A stretch of 64,000 bases of DNA from Streptomyces griseofuscus (GCF_014673495.1 NZ_CP051006.1:1736001-1800000); one strand, 5' to 3'. Counted from the stretch's first letter, positions 26,009 to 35,349 are shown. The notes: a model not told the origin generated them from the letters alone. Translations and numbers: made by a program.

Positions 26009-26050
26009 ACTTTTTGGTCAACCGCCGATTGGCGCCTACTGTTTTTGGAC
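26009..26050 (+). promoter_or_regulatory. Rightward promoter of the transfer operon, mirror half
   Basis: TTGGTC (26,014-26,019), 17-nt spacer, TACTGT (26,037-26,042). Conservation between the halves extends beyond the -35 and -10 hexamers (GTTTTTGGAC after the -10, ACTTTTTGG before it), so a shared regulator site is likely. It points at the leader ORF and transfer genes from 26,261. Confidence 0.6.
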
Positions 26051-26260
26051 CGCCCGGCGCACACCGCCGCTGGCTACCCCCTTGCCACACCTCACGGAGG
26101 TACCCCCTGCCCCGGCACACCTAGCTCACGGCCCGGCCATCTGGAGCGAGCGGCAACTCGCCCCGCACTGAACCGCCTTGATCGCCCACCCCGGCCGCCG
26201 CGCCCTTCCACCACGCGCCTGCGGCACGCCGGACACCGCACCCCCCCGAAGGACACGCTC

Positions 26261-26323
26261 ATGACGTCTCGCTACCCACCCATGCCCGAAACCGCTGACC
26301 GGCGAGCGGTCCACTCAGGGTGA
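26261..26323 (+). CDS. 20-residue leader ORF coupled to the transfer operon
   Basis: ATG with GAAGGA upstream opens a 20-codon frame (MTSRYPPMPETADRRAVHSG) whose TGA overlaps the GTG start of the muramidase gene (GTGA at 26,320-26,323). The muramidase GTG lacks its own clear ribosome-binding site. The likely role is translational coupling rather than a functional peptide. Confidence 0.45.
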   Translation: MTSRYPPMPETADRRAVHSG

Positions 26324-27453
26324 AGGGGCTCGCCGCCGGCATCGGTGTCGTCTTCCTCTCCCCCATCCTGATCGCCGGCAGCGGCATGATGCTGGCCTCC
26401 TCCGCCGACGCCGTGCAGAGCAGCGGCTCCTTCAGCGGCTGCCTCACCGACATCGACAGCGACAAGGTCGCCGAGCAGGTAACCAAGATCCTCGACGGCG
26501 CCTCAGGCAAGAAGGTCCACGTCGAGGGCCTGGACCTGCCCGCCGAGCAAGTCCCCAACGCCCAGACGATCGTGGCCACCGGCCTCTCCCTCGTCGTCCC
26601 CAAGAAGGGACAGATCATCGCGCTCGCCACGGCGATGCAGGAGTCGCGGCTGCGCAACCTCAACTACGGCGACAGGGACAGCCTCGGGTTGTTCCAGCAG
26701 CGCCCCTCCCAGGGCTGGGGCACCGCCGAGCAGATCCGTGACCCGACGTACGCGAGCGAGCAGTTCTACAAGCACTTGCTCAAGGTGGACGGCTGGCAGC
26801 AGATGACCGTCACCCAGGCCGCCCAGGCCGTGCAGAAGTCCGGTCTCCCGGACGCGTATGCGCAGTGGGAGAACCTGGCCACCGCGCTGCAGAGCGCCAT
26901 CGCCAAGACCTTCCCCGGCGCCGGCGGCGACGCGGACGGCAAAAACACGGACCCGGGCGAGAAGCCGTCGTCCAGTACGACCGGCTGCGCGCCGGGCCAG
27001 GACGGTTCCGGTTTCGGCCGCATCCCTGAAGGGAGCGTCCCCAAGGGCTATGCGATCCCCAAGGACGCCGACCCGAAGGCACGCAAGGCCATCGAGTGGG
27101 CGATGCAGCAGCTCGGCACGCTCTACCAGTGGGGCGGATCCTGCACCAACGCCCACGGCCCCGACCCGATGGGCCGCTGCGACTGCAGCTCGCTGATGCA
27201 GCAGGCGTACACGCATGCCGGTGTCACGCTCTCCCGCACCACGTACACGCAGGTCAACGAGGGCAAAGCGGTTTCGCCCGCCCAGCTCAAGCCCGGTGAC
27301 CTCATCTTCAGCCGCGGCACCGCCACCCGGCCTGAGCACGTCGGCATGTACATCGGCGAGGGCCTCGTGATCGAGGCGCCGCGCACCACCAAGCCGGTCC
27401 GGATCACCCCGATCAAGGACTGGGTGATCCTCGCCGCCCGCCGCGTCATCTGA
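26320..27453 (+). CDS. Transfer-associated muramidase/NlpC-P60 peptidoglycan hydrolase
   Basis: A 377-residue exported protein. Residues 1-25 form an N-terminal hydrophobic segment (LAAGIGVVFLSPILIAGSG). The first domain is lysozyme-like: ALATAMQESRLRNLNYGDRD and SLGLFQQRPSQGWGT, with the Glu of QES likely catalytic. A Gly/Pro/Ser linker follows, then an NlpC/P60 domain: AMQQLGTLYQWGGSC, GRCDCSSLMQQAY (nucleophile Cys) and RPEHVGMYIGEG (catalytic His). Such bifunctional enzymes locally open peptidoglycan for the conjugation channel (VirB1/TraG-like role). First main gene of the rightward transfer operon. The interval 27,454-27,600 shows nothing else clear. Confidence 0.85.
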   Translation: MKGLAAGIGVVFLSPILIAGSGMMLASSADAVQSSGSFSGCLTDIDSDKVAEQVTKILDGASGKKVHVEGLDLPAEQVPNAQTIVATGLSLVVPKKGQIIALATAMQESRLRNLNYGDRDSLGLFQQRPSQGWGTAEQIRDPTYASEQFYKHLLKVDGWQQMTVTQAAQAVQKSGLPDAYAQWENLATALQSAIAKTFPGAGGDADGKNTDPGEKPSSSTTGCAPGQDGSGFGRIPEGSVPKGYAIPKDADPKARKAIEWAMQQLGTLYQWGGSCTNAHGPDPMGRCDCSSLMQQAYTHAGVTLSRTTYTQVNEGKAVSPAQLKPGDLIFSRGTATRPEHVGMYIGEGLVIEAPRTTKPVRITPIKDWVILAARRVI

Positions 27454-27600
27454 CGCCGCCTTGCCAGGGCACCGCTCCGGTCGGGCCGCCACCGCGGTGA
27501 TCTCCCGCGCCCCGAGCGCATCTCCCCGACCCTCTCTGCTTCCCCTCTTCTCGCCGGCCCCCTCGTCTGGCCCGCGTATGCAAGGAGCCCCGCCACACCT

Positions 27601-27915
27601 ATGTCCCTTCCTCTCGCAGACCGCGTCATCCAGCTCGCCTACGACCCAGGGATCTCGCCCAAGGGCGGCGGCCTGCCCGGCCTGAGCGTGCTGAAGAACG
27701 TCGTCGACAGCATCAACATGTTCGGGATCATCGCCGTCGTCGGCGCCCTCGCCGTCTCGCTCGGCGTGTGGGCCTGGGGCCACCACACCGGCGGCCACCA
27801 GGCCGAGGCCAACGGCAAGAAGGGCGCCGTCGTCGCCGCGGGCGCCGCCCTCGGCCTCGGCGCCGCGAACGGAATCGTCGCGTTCTTCTCCACCCTCGGC
27901 TCGCAGGTCCACTGA
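27601..27915 (+). CDS. Small two-helix membrane protein, pilin-like (VirB2/DUF6112-like)
   Basis: A 104-residue protein with two transmembrane helices: GIIAVVGALAVSLGVWAWGH and GAVVAAGAALGLGAANGIVA, separated by a short hydrophilic loop (HHTGGHQAEANGKKG). This is the size and topology of VirB2/TrbC-type pilins and of DUF6112 proteins found in the same position in actinobacterial transfer clusters. AAGGAG precedes the ATG by 11 nt. Its stop overlaps the next start (TGATG). Confidence 0.7.
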   Translation: MSLPLADRVIQLAYDPGISPKGGGLPGLSVLKNVVDSINMFGIIAVVGALAVSLGVWAWGHHTGGHQAEANGKKGAVVAAGAALGLGAANGIVAFFSTLGSQVH

Positions 27916-28610
27916 TGCGGAACCGATTCCCCGCCCTCTCGCTGTCCTCATACGGCGCCGGCTGGCCGGCCAACCGGCGCATCGCCATCGTCGCTCTGGT
28001 CGTCACCGTCCTGCTCACCATCGCCGCAGCCGTCGCCTGGCTGTCCGGCAGCGGCAACGCCCACCCGGACCCAACCGCTGCCGGGCCCGCCGCGGCGCAC
28101 AGCCCGTCCTCCTCCAAGGCCCCCGGCCCGAAGCCCGAGGCCGGTTCCGGTTCCGTGGCCAAGCCTCCGCAGATCTCCGAGCCGGTCGCCTACGCCCAGG
28201 CAGCGGCCCGGATGCTGTGGTCCTACGACACCCGTGACACCAGCCGCTACCAGCAGCTCGCCGGCATGCGCGCCTGGATGACAGCCGAGACCAAGTACGC
28301 CGACTGGGCCTCGGTCTCCGGCCAGGTGCCCGACCCGGTGCTGTGGTCGAGGATGGCCGACCAGGACCAGCGCGCCACCGCCCACGTCACCGAGGGCCAC
28401 TATCCCGGCGCGTTCAAGCAGGCCCTGGCCGAGGACCCGTCCGCGATCACCGAGGCGTACATCTACGTCGTCACCGTCAACGGCACGCAGCAGATCGCCT
28501 GGAAGAAGGGCGGCGGCGGGGCCGAGGAACGGGCCGTGACCCTCGCCGTCCAGTGCCGTCCTGGCCACGACTGCACCCTGGCCGCCATCGCCCCGAGCGT
28601 CACGCAGTGA
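27915..28610 (+). CDS. VirB8/TcpC-like conjugal transfer protein
   Basis: A 231-residue bitopic protein: a cytosolic stub, one membrane helix (IAIVALVVTVLLTIAAAVAW), a Pro/Ser/Lys-rich linker, then an extracytosolic domain of about 140 residues (YAQAAARMLWSYDTRDTSRY, DQDQRATAHVTEGHYPGAFK, ITEAYIYVVTVNGTQQIAW) that looks like the NTF2-like fold of VirB8/TcpC proteins. Two cysteines near the end could be linked. Assembly-scaffold role is inferred from topology and position. Confidence 0.65.
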   Translation: MRNRFPALSLSSYGAGWPANRRIAIVALVVTVLLTIAAAVAWLSGSGNAHPDPTAAGPAAAHSPSSSKAPGPKPEAGSGSVAKPPQISEPVAYAQAAARMLWSYDTRDTSRYQQLAGMRAWMTAETKYADWASVSGQVPDPVLWSRMADQDQRATAHVTEGHYPGAFKQALAEDPSAITEAYIYVVTVNGTQQIAWKKGGGGAEERAVTLAVQCRPGHDCTLAAIAPSVTQ

Positions 28611-28646
28611 CCCGCGCCTGACACAAGAAAGGAGAAGTAACTCCCC

Positions 28647-30017
28647 GTGGGTTTCTGTGATTACCCCCTGGCCAGCACGTTGTGCGCGGCCGGCGACGCG
28701 GTGGATTTCGCCTCGGACCCCGGCAAGGCCATCGGTGACTGGATGGCGAAGTCCGCCGGTGAACTGGCCGCCGCCGCGGCCGATCTGGCCGCCGAAGCGG
28801 TCGACACCACCACCAGGGTCGACCTCAACGCCGGATGGTTCCGTGACAACTACGAGATGTTGCTGCCCCTGGGCCTGGTCCTGCTGGTCGCCACGTTCTG
28901 CGCCCAGCTGGTCCAGGCCGCCATCCGGCGCGACGGACAGGCGCTGACACAGGCATTCACCGGCACCATGTCAGGGGTCCTGTTCGCCTTCTGCGCCATC
29001 TCTTTGACCACGGTGGCCGTCGAAGTCGTCGACGCTGTCAGCGACGGCCTGTTCAAGACCGCGCACCTGAACATCGAGACCGCCGTGCGCCGCATCGTGA
29101 AGGTCAGCCAGATCGGGTCGCTGTCCGGCCTGGGCTGGCTCGTGCCGGTCGTCGCCGGGCTCGGCGCCGCCATCGGCGCCTTCCTCTACTGGTGCGTGAT
29201 GATGGTCCGCAAGGTCGGCATCCTCGTCATGGTCACCCTCGCCGTCTTCGCCTCCGCCGGCGGCGGCTGGGAAGTCGCCCGGCGCTGGCGCAAGGGCTGG
29301 ATCGAGGCCACCGCCACCCTCGTGGTCTCCAAGCTCCTGATGACCGTGATCTTCATCCTCGGTATCGCCGCCATGGGCAAGACCGAGGCCAAGGACGGCA
29401 CCGCCGCCCTCGCCGACGTCATGTCCGGCATCGTGATCATGGTCTTGGTGCTGCTGTGCCCGTACGCGGTCTTCAAGTTCGTGCACTGGGCGGCCGACGG
29501 CACCGACGGCGAGTCCATCCACCGTGCCGGCGGATCCGGTGCGCAGATCGCCCGTGCCCACGCCGAGAAAGCCGCCCGCAAGGCCGCCGCAGCCGCGGCC
29601 ACCGCCGGAACCGGTGGCGCCGCCGCCGGCGCAGGTGCCGCACCGCAGGGCCCCGACGGCGGCGGCTTCCCCGGCGACATCGCCGCCCACCCGACCAGTG
29701 GAAGCGGCGAGAGCAAGGAAAGCTCGCAGAGCGGCGGGACGGGTGCCTCGCCCGGAGGCGACGCGGCCAGGTCCGGCCTGGAGAAGGCCGTCCAGCCCGC
29801 GCCGACCAGGGTGTCCGACGGCACCAGCGGCCAGCTGGGCGGCAGCCCGGGACCTGGCGGATCCGGCACCAGTGCCGCGTCAGGACAGAACGACGGATGG
29901 CAGTCCACTCCGCCGACCACGACCCCGCCGCCGCAGGGCGCACCGCCGTCCTCCGGAACGCAGCACGCCCCGTCCAGCGGGGCGAGCGGATCCCCGCCGC
30001 CCCCGGCCGGCCTCTGA
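28647..30017 (+). CDS. VirB6/TrbL-like polytopic transfer protein
   Basis: A 456-residue membrane protein. After an N-terminal helical region (IGDWMAKSAGELAAAAADLA) come about six membrane helices, including LLPLGLVLLVATFCAQLVQA, SGVLFAFCAISLTTVAVEVV, VAGLGAAIGAFLYWCVMMVR, KLLMTVIFILGIAAMG and GIVIMVLVLLCPYAVFKFVH. A 160-residue low-complexity Gly/Ser/Pro/Ala tail follows. Topology and tail match VirB6/TrbL-type channel proteins of Gram-positive conjugation systems. The GTG has AAAGGAG upstream. Confidence 0.75.
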   Translation: MGFCDYPLASTLCAAGDAVDFASDPGKAIGDWMAKSAGELAAAAADLAAEAVDTTTRVDLNAGWFRDNYEMLLPLGLVLLVATFCAQLVQAAIRRDGQALTQAFTGTMSGVLFAFCAISLTTVAVEVVDAVSDGLFKTAHLNIETAVRRIVKVSQIGSLSGLGWLVPVVAGLGAAIGAFLYWCVMMVRKVGILVMVTLAVFASAGGGWEVARRWRKGWIEATATLVVSKLLMTVIFILGIAAMGKTEAKDGTAALADVMSGIVIMVLVLLCPYAVFKFVHWAADGTDGESIHRAGGSGAQIARAHAEKAARKAAAAAATAGTGGAAAGAGAAPQGPDGGGFPGDIAAHPTSGSGESKESSQSGGTGASPGGDAARSGLEKAVQPAPTRVSDGTSGQLGGSPGPGGSGTSAASGQNDGWQSTPPTTTPPPQGAPPSSGTQHAPSSGASGSPPPPAGL

Positions 30018-30094
30018 TCCCCTGACCGACTCCCGGGGGCGGGACATCCACGTCCCGCCCCCGGACTCCCCCCGCGCCTCCAGGACCCGCCCCC

Positions 30095-31567
30095 ATGACT
30101 GATCTCTCCGTCGCCCCGGTCACGGTGAAGTTCCCACACCGGTCCCGCCGCGGCATCCTCCTCGGCCTCTCCCTGCCCCAACTCACCCTGGTCTCCTGCA
30201 CGCTGGCGTTGCTGCTGATGACGGTGATGTCCACCGGACTGCTCGGCGCCCTCGCCCTGGCACCGCTGTGGGCGGCATCCGGTGCACTCGTCGCGATCCG
30301 CCGGCACGGCCGCTCCCTCATCGACTGGGCACCGATCGTCACCCGGTACGCGCACCGCCGACGCACCGGCCAGACACTCTGGCTCGCCCGTCCCGTCACC
30401 CGGCCACGGCAGGACGGCGTCCTCCACCTGCCCGGCACCGCCGCCTCCCTCAAAGTGGTCACCCCCGGCGACTCCGCCAACGGGGCCGCGGCCGTGCACG
30501 ATCCGCACCAGCAGACCCTGACCGCCATCGCCCGCGTCAGCAGCCGCGCCTTCGCCCTTCTCGACCCGGCCACCCAGAACCACAACGTGAGCAGCTGGGG
30601 CCGTGCGCTCGCGGGCATCGCCCGCACCGGGCATGTCGCCACCGTGCAGGTGCTGGAGCGCACCGTGCCCGACAGCGGTGACACACTCACCCGCCACTGG
30701 ACCCACAACGGGCAGCCCCAGACTCCGGTCGCCGGGCAGATCTACTCCGAGTTGGTCGCCTCTGCCGGCCCTACCGCCGCTCCGCACGAGACCTACCTCG
30801 CCATCTCCCTCGACCTCAAGGCGGCCCGGCGCCTGATCTCACAGGCCGGCGGCGGGCTGCCCGGCGCGTTCACCGTCATGGAGCAGACCACCGCGTCCAT
30901 CGCCCAGGCAGTCCGCAACGCCGGCCTGATGGTCACCGGGTGGCTGAGCGCGCGGGAGATCGCCGCCGTCGTTCGCACCGCCTACGACCCGAGAGCGCTC
31001 GCTGCGCTCCAGCAGTGGTCCCAGACCGGCCGCGCCGAGGCCGATCCCGCGGCAGCCGGTCCCGTCGTGCAGGTCGAGGAGTACGACCGCCTCGCCACCG
31101 ACAGCGCGCGGCACGCGACGTACTGGGTGGAGAACTGGCCGCGCACCGAAATGGGGGCCGGGTTCCTGCACGGGCTCATGTTCACGGCCGGCGTGCGACG
31201 CAGCCTCTCCCTCATCTACGTACCGCAGGGGCTCGAGTCCGCGCTGCGCGACGTCCAGCGCAAGAAGGCCGCGATCATCGCCGACGCCAACGAGCGCGCC
31301 CGCCGCGGGCAGGTCGACAGCGAGGAAGACTCCGTCGAGTACGCCGACGTCAAACAGCGTGAGCGCCAGCTCATCGCCGGGCACGCGGACGTCGCCCTGA
31401 CCGGCCTGGTCACCATCACCGCCGAGACCGACTCCCTCCTGGACGCCGCCTGCGCCCAGATCGAGACCCACGCCGTCACCTCGGGCGTCGACCTGCGACG
31501 GCTGAACTACCAGCAGCCCGACGCGTTTGCCGTCGCCGCACTCCCCCTGGCCCGCACCACCCTGTAA
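30095..31567 (+). CDS. SCO6880-family transfer protein
   Basis: A 490-residue protein. Near the N-terminus two membrane helices (LTLVSCTLALLLMTVMSTGL, LGALALAPLWAASGALVAI) follow a PrgI-like basic start (VKFPHRSRRGILLGLSLPQ). The soluble remainder, with ALAGIARTGHVATVQVLERT and QQTLTAIARVSSRAFALLD, resembles the N-terminal part of VirB4 proteins without a P-loop, the signature of SCO6880-family proteins that accompany VirB4 in Streptomyces. Probably couples VirB4 to the membrane complex. Confidence 0.75.
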   Translation: MTDLSVAPVTVKFPHRSRRGILLGLSLPQLTLVSCTLALLLMTVMSTGLLGALALAPLWAASGALVAIRRHGRSLIDWAPIVTRYAHRRRTGQTLWLARPVTRPRQDGVLHLPGTAASLKVVTPGDSANGAAAVHDPHQQTLTAIARVSSRAFALLDPATQNHNVSSWGRALAGIARTGHVATVQVLERTVPDSGDTLTRHWTHNGQPQTPVAGQIYSELVASAGPTAAPHETYLAISLDLKAARRLISQAGGGLPGAFTVMEQTTASIAQAVRNAGLMVTGWLSAREIAAVVRTAYDPRALAALQQWSQTGRAEADPAAAGPVVQVEEYDRLATDSARHATYWVENWPRTEMGAGFLHGLMFTAGVRRSLSLIYVPQGLESALRDVQRKKAAIIADANERARRGQVDSEEDSVEYADVKQRERQLIAGHADVALTGLVTITAETDSLLDAACAQIETHAVTSGVDLRRLNYQQPDAFAVAALPLARTTL

Positions 31568-31624
31568 CTGCCGGTTCGCCCCCACACCCCGCTCCCGCCC
31601 CTTTTTGGCGGCAAGGACCTCCCA

Positions 31625-32068
31625 TTGATCCCTCCCCGTCCCAGCGCGCCCGACGCGCACCCCTACCTTCGGGCCGCCACCGCAGGCGTCCGCCACCACG
31701 CTCGGGCCCTCGACCATGCCGCGCCCCCGGATCGCGGGCACCTCGACACATTCCACGCCCACCTCACCGAACTACACCGGTTCATCGACCAGTTGGCCGA
31801 GGCAGCGCGGCCTCCGCATCCTGCAGCAGGCCGCCACCTCGCCACCGCGCACACCCGCCTGTGGCAGGCCGCCACCGAGATCCATGCCGCCTTCCACCTG
31901 CTCCCCGGCCAGGCAGACACCGAGACGAGCGCGTGCCATCCGGAACGGCTGCCCGAAGGGCCGCCCGTGCTGACCATCTGCCAACGCCACCTCGCCGCCG
32001 GACACAGCATCCGGCGCAAGACCACCCCCACCGACCTCCGCCCGCACACCACGGCCTGCGTGCGATGA
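31625..32068 (+). CDS. Hypothetical transfer-operon protein
   Basis: A 147-residue, helical, His-rich protein: FHAHLTELHRFIDQLAEAAR, LATAHTRLWQAATEIHAAFH, CHPERLPEGPPVLTICQRHL. A CHPE ... CQRH arrangement could bind metal. It lies between the SCO6880-family and VirB4 genes, a position occupied by a similar small protein in related clusters. The TTG at 31,625 has AAGGA upstream. I do not recognise a named domain with certainty. Confidence 0.65.
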   Translation: MIPPRPSAPDAHPYLRAATAGVRHHARALDHAAPPDRGHLDTFHAHLTELHRFIDQLAEAARPPHPAAGRHLATAHTRLWQAATEIHAAFHLLPGQADTETSACHPERLPEGPPVLTICQRHLAAGHSIRRKTTPTDLRPHTTACVR

Positions 32069-32096
32069 GCACCACCCGCAGAATCGAAGGCCCCCG

Positions 32097-33611
32097 ATGA
32101 GCCACCGGCCCGCCCGCCGCGCCCGCCGCGCCTCCGCCAGCCCGCTGTTCACCCCCCACGGCACCGACCGCGCCAGCCGCAAGGCCGCCCGCCGCCAGCT
32201 CGCCGAAGCCACCGCCAAGGCCCGCGCCGAAGCCAGCGCCCACCAGGGCGAGAGCACACCCGCCGAGCACGAGATGCCCGCTCCGCTCTACCCCCCGAGC
32301 GGACGGCCCGGGCCCGCCTCCGCCCGCCACAACCGGCTGAAGCTGCCCGCACACCGCATGACCACCGCGGTCGCCGCCGGCGCGTACCCGTTCCTCGCCG
32401 AAGGCGGGCTCGGCGCCGAGGGCATCTACATCGGCCGCGACGTCCACGCGGAAGCGTCGTTCGTCTTCGACCCGTTCGCGCTGTACGGCAAGGTCGAGGG
32501 ATTCACCAACCCCAACCTCCTGCTCGCCGGAGTGATCGGCCAGGGCAAGAGCGCGCTCGCCAAGTCCTTCGCCTTGCGCTCGATCGCCTTCGGATACCGC
32601 GTCTACGTCCCATGCGACCCGAAAGGCGAATGGACGCCGGTGGCGAACGCGCTCGGCGGCCGGTCCGTCGCCCTCGGACCCGGACTGCCCGGACGCCTGA
32701 ACCCCCTGGACGCGGCCCCGCGCCCAGGCAGCGTCACGGAGGCCGACTGGGCCGGCGAGATCCGCAAACGGCGCCTGCTCCTGCTCGGCTCCCTCGCCCG
32801 GACCGTCCTGGGCCGGGACCTGATGCCCATGGAACACACCGCCCTGGACGTCGCCCTCGATGCCGTCGTCACCCGCGCCGCCGACACACACCGCACCCCG
32901 CTCCTCGGCGACATCGCCGCCACCCTCAACAACCCCCACGCACTCGACGAGGCCGCAGGGATGATGTCGGGCCAACTCGGCGACGCAGCCCGCGACCTGG
33001 CCCACGCCATGCGACGCCTGGTCCACGGCGACCTCGCCGGAATGTTCGACGCCCCCTCCACCGTGAGCTTCGACCCCAGCGCACCGATGCTCACCATCGA
33101 CCTTTCCCGCCTCGGCGGCTCCGGGGACGACACCGCCCTCGTCCTCGCGATGACCTGCGCGAGCGCCTGGATGGAATCCGCCCTCTCCGACCCCGGCGGC
33201 GGCCGGCGCTGGATCGTGTACGACGAGGCATGGCGCCTGATGCGGCACGTCGGCCTGCTCCAGCGGATGCAGGCCCAGTGGAAACTCAGCCGCGGCCTCG
33301 GCATCGCCAACCTCATGGTCATCCACCGGCTCTCCGACCTGCTCACCGCCGGCGACGCCGGCTCACAGGGCCGCGCCCTGGCCGAGGGCCTCCTGGCGGA
33401 CTGCTCCACCCGGATCATCTACCGCCAGGAGACCGACCAGCTCCACGCCGCGGCGTCCCTGCTCGGCCTGACCTCCGTCGAAATGGACGCCATCGCGCAC
33501 CTCAACCGCGGGCGCGGCCTGTGGAAGGTCGCCGGCCGGAGCTTCATCGTGCAGCACCTCCTGCACAGCCACGAACTGCGGCTCTTCGACACCGATGCCC
33601 GCATGCACTGA
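32097..33611 (+). CDS. VirB4-like conjugation ATPase
   Basis: A 504-residue ATPase of the VirB4/TraC group. The Walker A motif is LLLAGVIGQGKSALAKSF and the Walker B is RRWIVYDEAWRLM. Between them lie VYVPCDPKGEWTPVANALGG and GRLNPLDAAP, typical of the family. C-terminal motifs include GIANLMVIHRLSDLLTAGD and STRIIYRQETDQLHAAASLL. The first 60 residues are basic and disordered. It powers assembly of, or substrate movement through, the transfer channel at the inner face of the membrane. Together with the SCO6880-like protein it makes up a split VirB4. Confidence 0.9.
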   Translation: MSHRPARRARRASASPLFTPHGTDRASRKAARRQLAEATAKARAEASAHQGESTPAEHEMPAPLYPPSGRPGPASARHNRLKLPAHRMTTAVAAGAYPFLAEGGLGAEGIYIGRDVHAEASFVFDPFALYGKVEGFTNPNLLLAGVIGQGKSALAKSFALRSIAFGYRVYVPCDPKGEWTPVANALGGRSVALGPGLPGRLNPLDAAPRPGSVTEADWAGEIRKRRLLLLGSLARTVLGRDLMPMEHTALDVALDAVVTRAADTHRTPLLGDIAATLNNPHALDEAAGMMSGQLGDAARDLAHAMRRLVHGDLAGMFDAPSTVSFDPSAPMLTIDLSRLGGSGDDTALVLAMTCASAWMESALSDPGGGRRWIVYDEAWRLMRHVGLLQRMQAQWKLSRGLGIANLMVIHRLSDLLTAGDAGSQGRALAEGLLADCSTRIIYRQETDQLHAAASLLGLTSVEMDAIAHLNRGRGLWKVAGRSFIVQHLLHSHELRLFDTDARMH

Positions 33612-33623
33612 AAGCAGGAGCCC

Positions 33624-34445
33624 ATGAGTTCCGACCCGCGTCGCGAGCTGATACCCCGCACCGCCACTCTCCACCTGATCGACTCGCTTGACGCCCTGCA
33701 GGCCAGACTCCGCTCGGCCGCCGAGCAGACACACCTGCTGGACGACGCCGGCCGAGTGCCCGCCACGCCGTCGTACGCCGAGCTGCTGCAGCACGCCGCC
33801 GAGGCACAGGTCCTTTCCCGCGATGTCCTCCAGCTGACAGCCGACTTCGCCCGCAGCAGCCACAGCACGACCCGCGCCGGCAACTCCGTCCTCGCCCACC
33901 TCGCGACGGCCACCACCATGCCGAGTCACGCCGTACCGCACTTTGCCGAAACCGCAGAGCATGCCCTCGCGCTGCTCCGGTCTGCCAACCCCGCTGACCG
34001 GGACTACCTCACGAACCACATGGTCTCGGACCACGCCACAGCACGCGCCTACCTGCGCCGCGCCTCGGACTCACTCCGAGGAGCAGCCAAAGAACTCAAC
34101 GACCACCTCGGCGCCCGCCCACCGCTTCCTCCCTTCATCTCCCCCGCAGCAGAGCCCGACGCCTCCGCCACCCGGGCCGAACGGTCGCCACCGATAGCCG
34201 CGAACCTGATCCAGGCCGCAAGGAGACCCCTGAACCGCTCCGACCACATCAGCGACACCGACCGGGCCGACCACCAGCAGCGCCAGGCCGAGCACGACAA
34301 CCACATGGCGCAGACCGCCGAACGGGAAGCACAGCTGGAGCATGACCTGATCGCCGCCTACGCCGAGTACGAAGCCGACCTCTCCCGCCGGACGCCTCCG
34401 CCCCATCCGACACCAGCGGCCCGCAGGAGAAGCCGTGGCCGCTGA
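33624..34445 (+). CDS. Hypothetical helical protein
   Basis: A 273-residue protein, almost entirely helical: HLIDSLDALQARLRSAAEQT, LLQHAAEAQVLSRDVLQLTA, FAETAEHALALLRSANPADR, ARAYLRRASDSLRGAAKELN. A Pro-rich linker is followed by a charged coil (DHQQRQAEHDNHMAQTAERE) and an Arg tail. No recognised domain. It starts 12 nt after virB4 with AGCAGGAGC upstream. Confidence 0.65.
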   Translation: MSSDPRRELIPRTATLHLIDSLDALQARLRSAAEQTHLLDDAGRVPATPSYAELLQHAAEAQVLSRDVLQLTADFARSSHSTTRAGNSVLAHLATATTMPSHAVPHFAETAEHALALLRSANPADRDYLTNHMVSDHATARAYLRRASDSLRGAAKELNDHLGARPPLPPFISPAAEPDASATRAERSPPIAANLIQAARRPLNRSDHISDTDRADHQQRQAEHDNHMAQTAEREAQLEHDLIAAYAEYEADLSRRTPPPHPTPAARRRSRGR

Positions 34446-35349
34446 CGAAGCCAACACCTCAGCTGCTTCCGCGGCTCCCCTCGCGCCGCTTCCCGACCAC
34501 CGCGACGTGCACACGCCGTGGTGGCAGGAGCTGCGGCGTCGCCACGCGCACATCACCACGCCGCTGCGGCAGCGCGGGCTGATGTGTGACATCGAGTTCG
34601 GCCTCAGCGCCTACCTCGTGCGCGTCTCGCTCCCCGACGACAGCTACCTGGTCATCAGCCCGCCGCACGAACCGTCCTCCGAGCGACCACCCGGAGACCC
34701 GGAAGGCTGGATCGCCACTCGCGAGCACCCCGACGACCAGACGCTGTTCGAGGTCATCTACGACTCGGCCCCCTCCACCGGCCCCGGTGTTCCCCAGCGG
34801 CCCGAAGCCCGCCACGGCGGCAGCGTCCAACCCCTGATCGAGGCGATCGACCACCGCCTCGCCCAGCTCGGACTGCTCCCCTCTCTCCTCGCGCCCACCG
34901 GAGACCCGCTCATATCCACCACCCCGCAGCACCCCGCACCTAGTCACACCGGCACCACAGGCCAAGCCCCCGCGTATGTCTACGGCGATGCCATCCTCGC
35001 CCTGACCGACCACCTCACCGGGACCGCCTCCTATACGGAGGTCGCCGCCCTGCTTCACCAGATGGGGGATCCGATCAACGGCCTCCTGGAGCGGCTCGCC
35101 GACTTCGTCGAGGCAGCCGGTGAGAAGGCCAAGGAATCCGAGGATGACGACGGCTTCGACCTGTCGTACGACCTCGCCGACGCCGCCGCCGATATCCGCA
35201 AGGCCGGGGAAGTCCTGTACGTGGCCGAAGACCGGATGCGGGCCCTGTCCCCGGCGCCTGCAACGCCACGGTCCCCCGCCGGCCCTTCCCGTACGCCGGC
35301 GTCTGCCGCGCCTGGCCTCCCGCTGGCGGCGCCGCGACGTACACGTTGA
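34435..35349 (+). CDS. Hypothetical protein
   Basis: A 304-residue protein beginning GTG inside the previous gene. The N-terminal half has a mixed fold (DIEFGLSAYLVRVSLPDDSY, PEGWIATREHPDDQTLFEVI); the C-terminal half is helical (PINGLLERLADFVEAAGEKA, YDLADAAADIRKAGEVLYVA) with a Pro/Ala tail. No family recognised. Confidence 0.65.
   Translation: MAADEANTSAASAAPLAPLPDHRDVHTPWWQELRRRHAHITTPLRQRGLMCDIEFGLSAYLVRVSLPDDSYLVISPPHEPSSERPPGDPEGWIATREHPDDQTLFEVIYDSAPSTGPGVPQRPEARHGGSVQPLIEAIDHRLAQLGLLPSLLAPTGDPLISTTPQHPAPSHTGTTGQAPAYVYGDAILALTDHLTGTASYTEVAALLHQMGDPINGLLERLADFVEAAGEKAKESEDDDGFDLSYDLADAAADIRKAGEVLYVAEDRMRALSPAPATPRSPAGPSRTPASAAPGLPLAAPRRTR

Noticed and set aside
24885..26171. 428-codon rightward open frame across the divergent promoters
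   Set aside because: Antisense to the DNA methyltransferase and runs through the regulatory region; no protein pattern.
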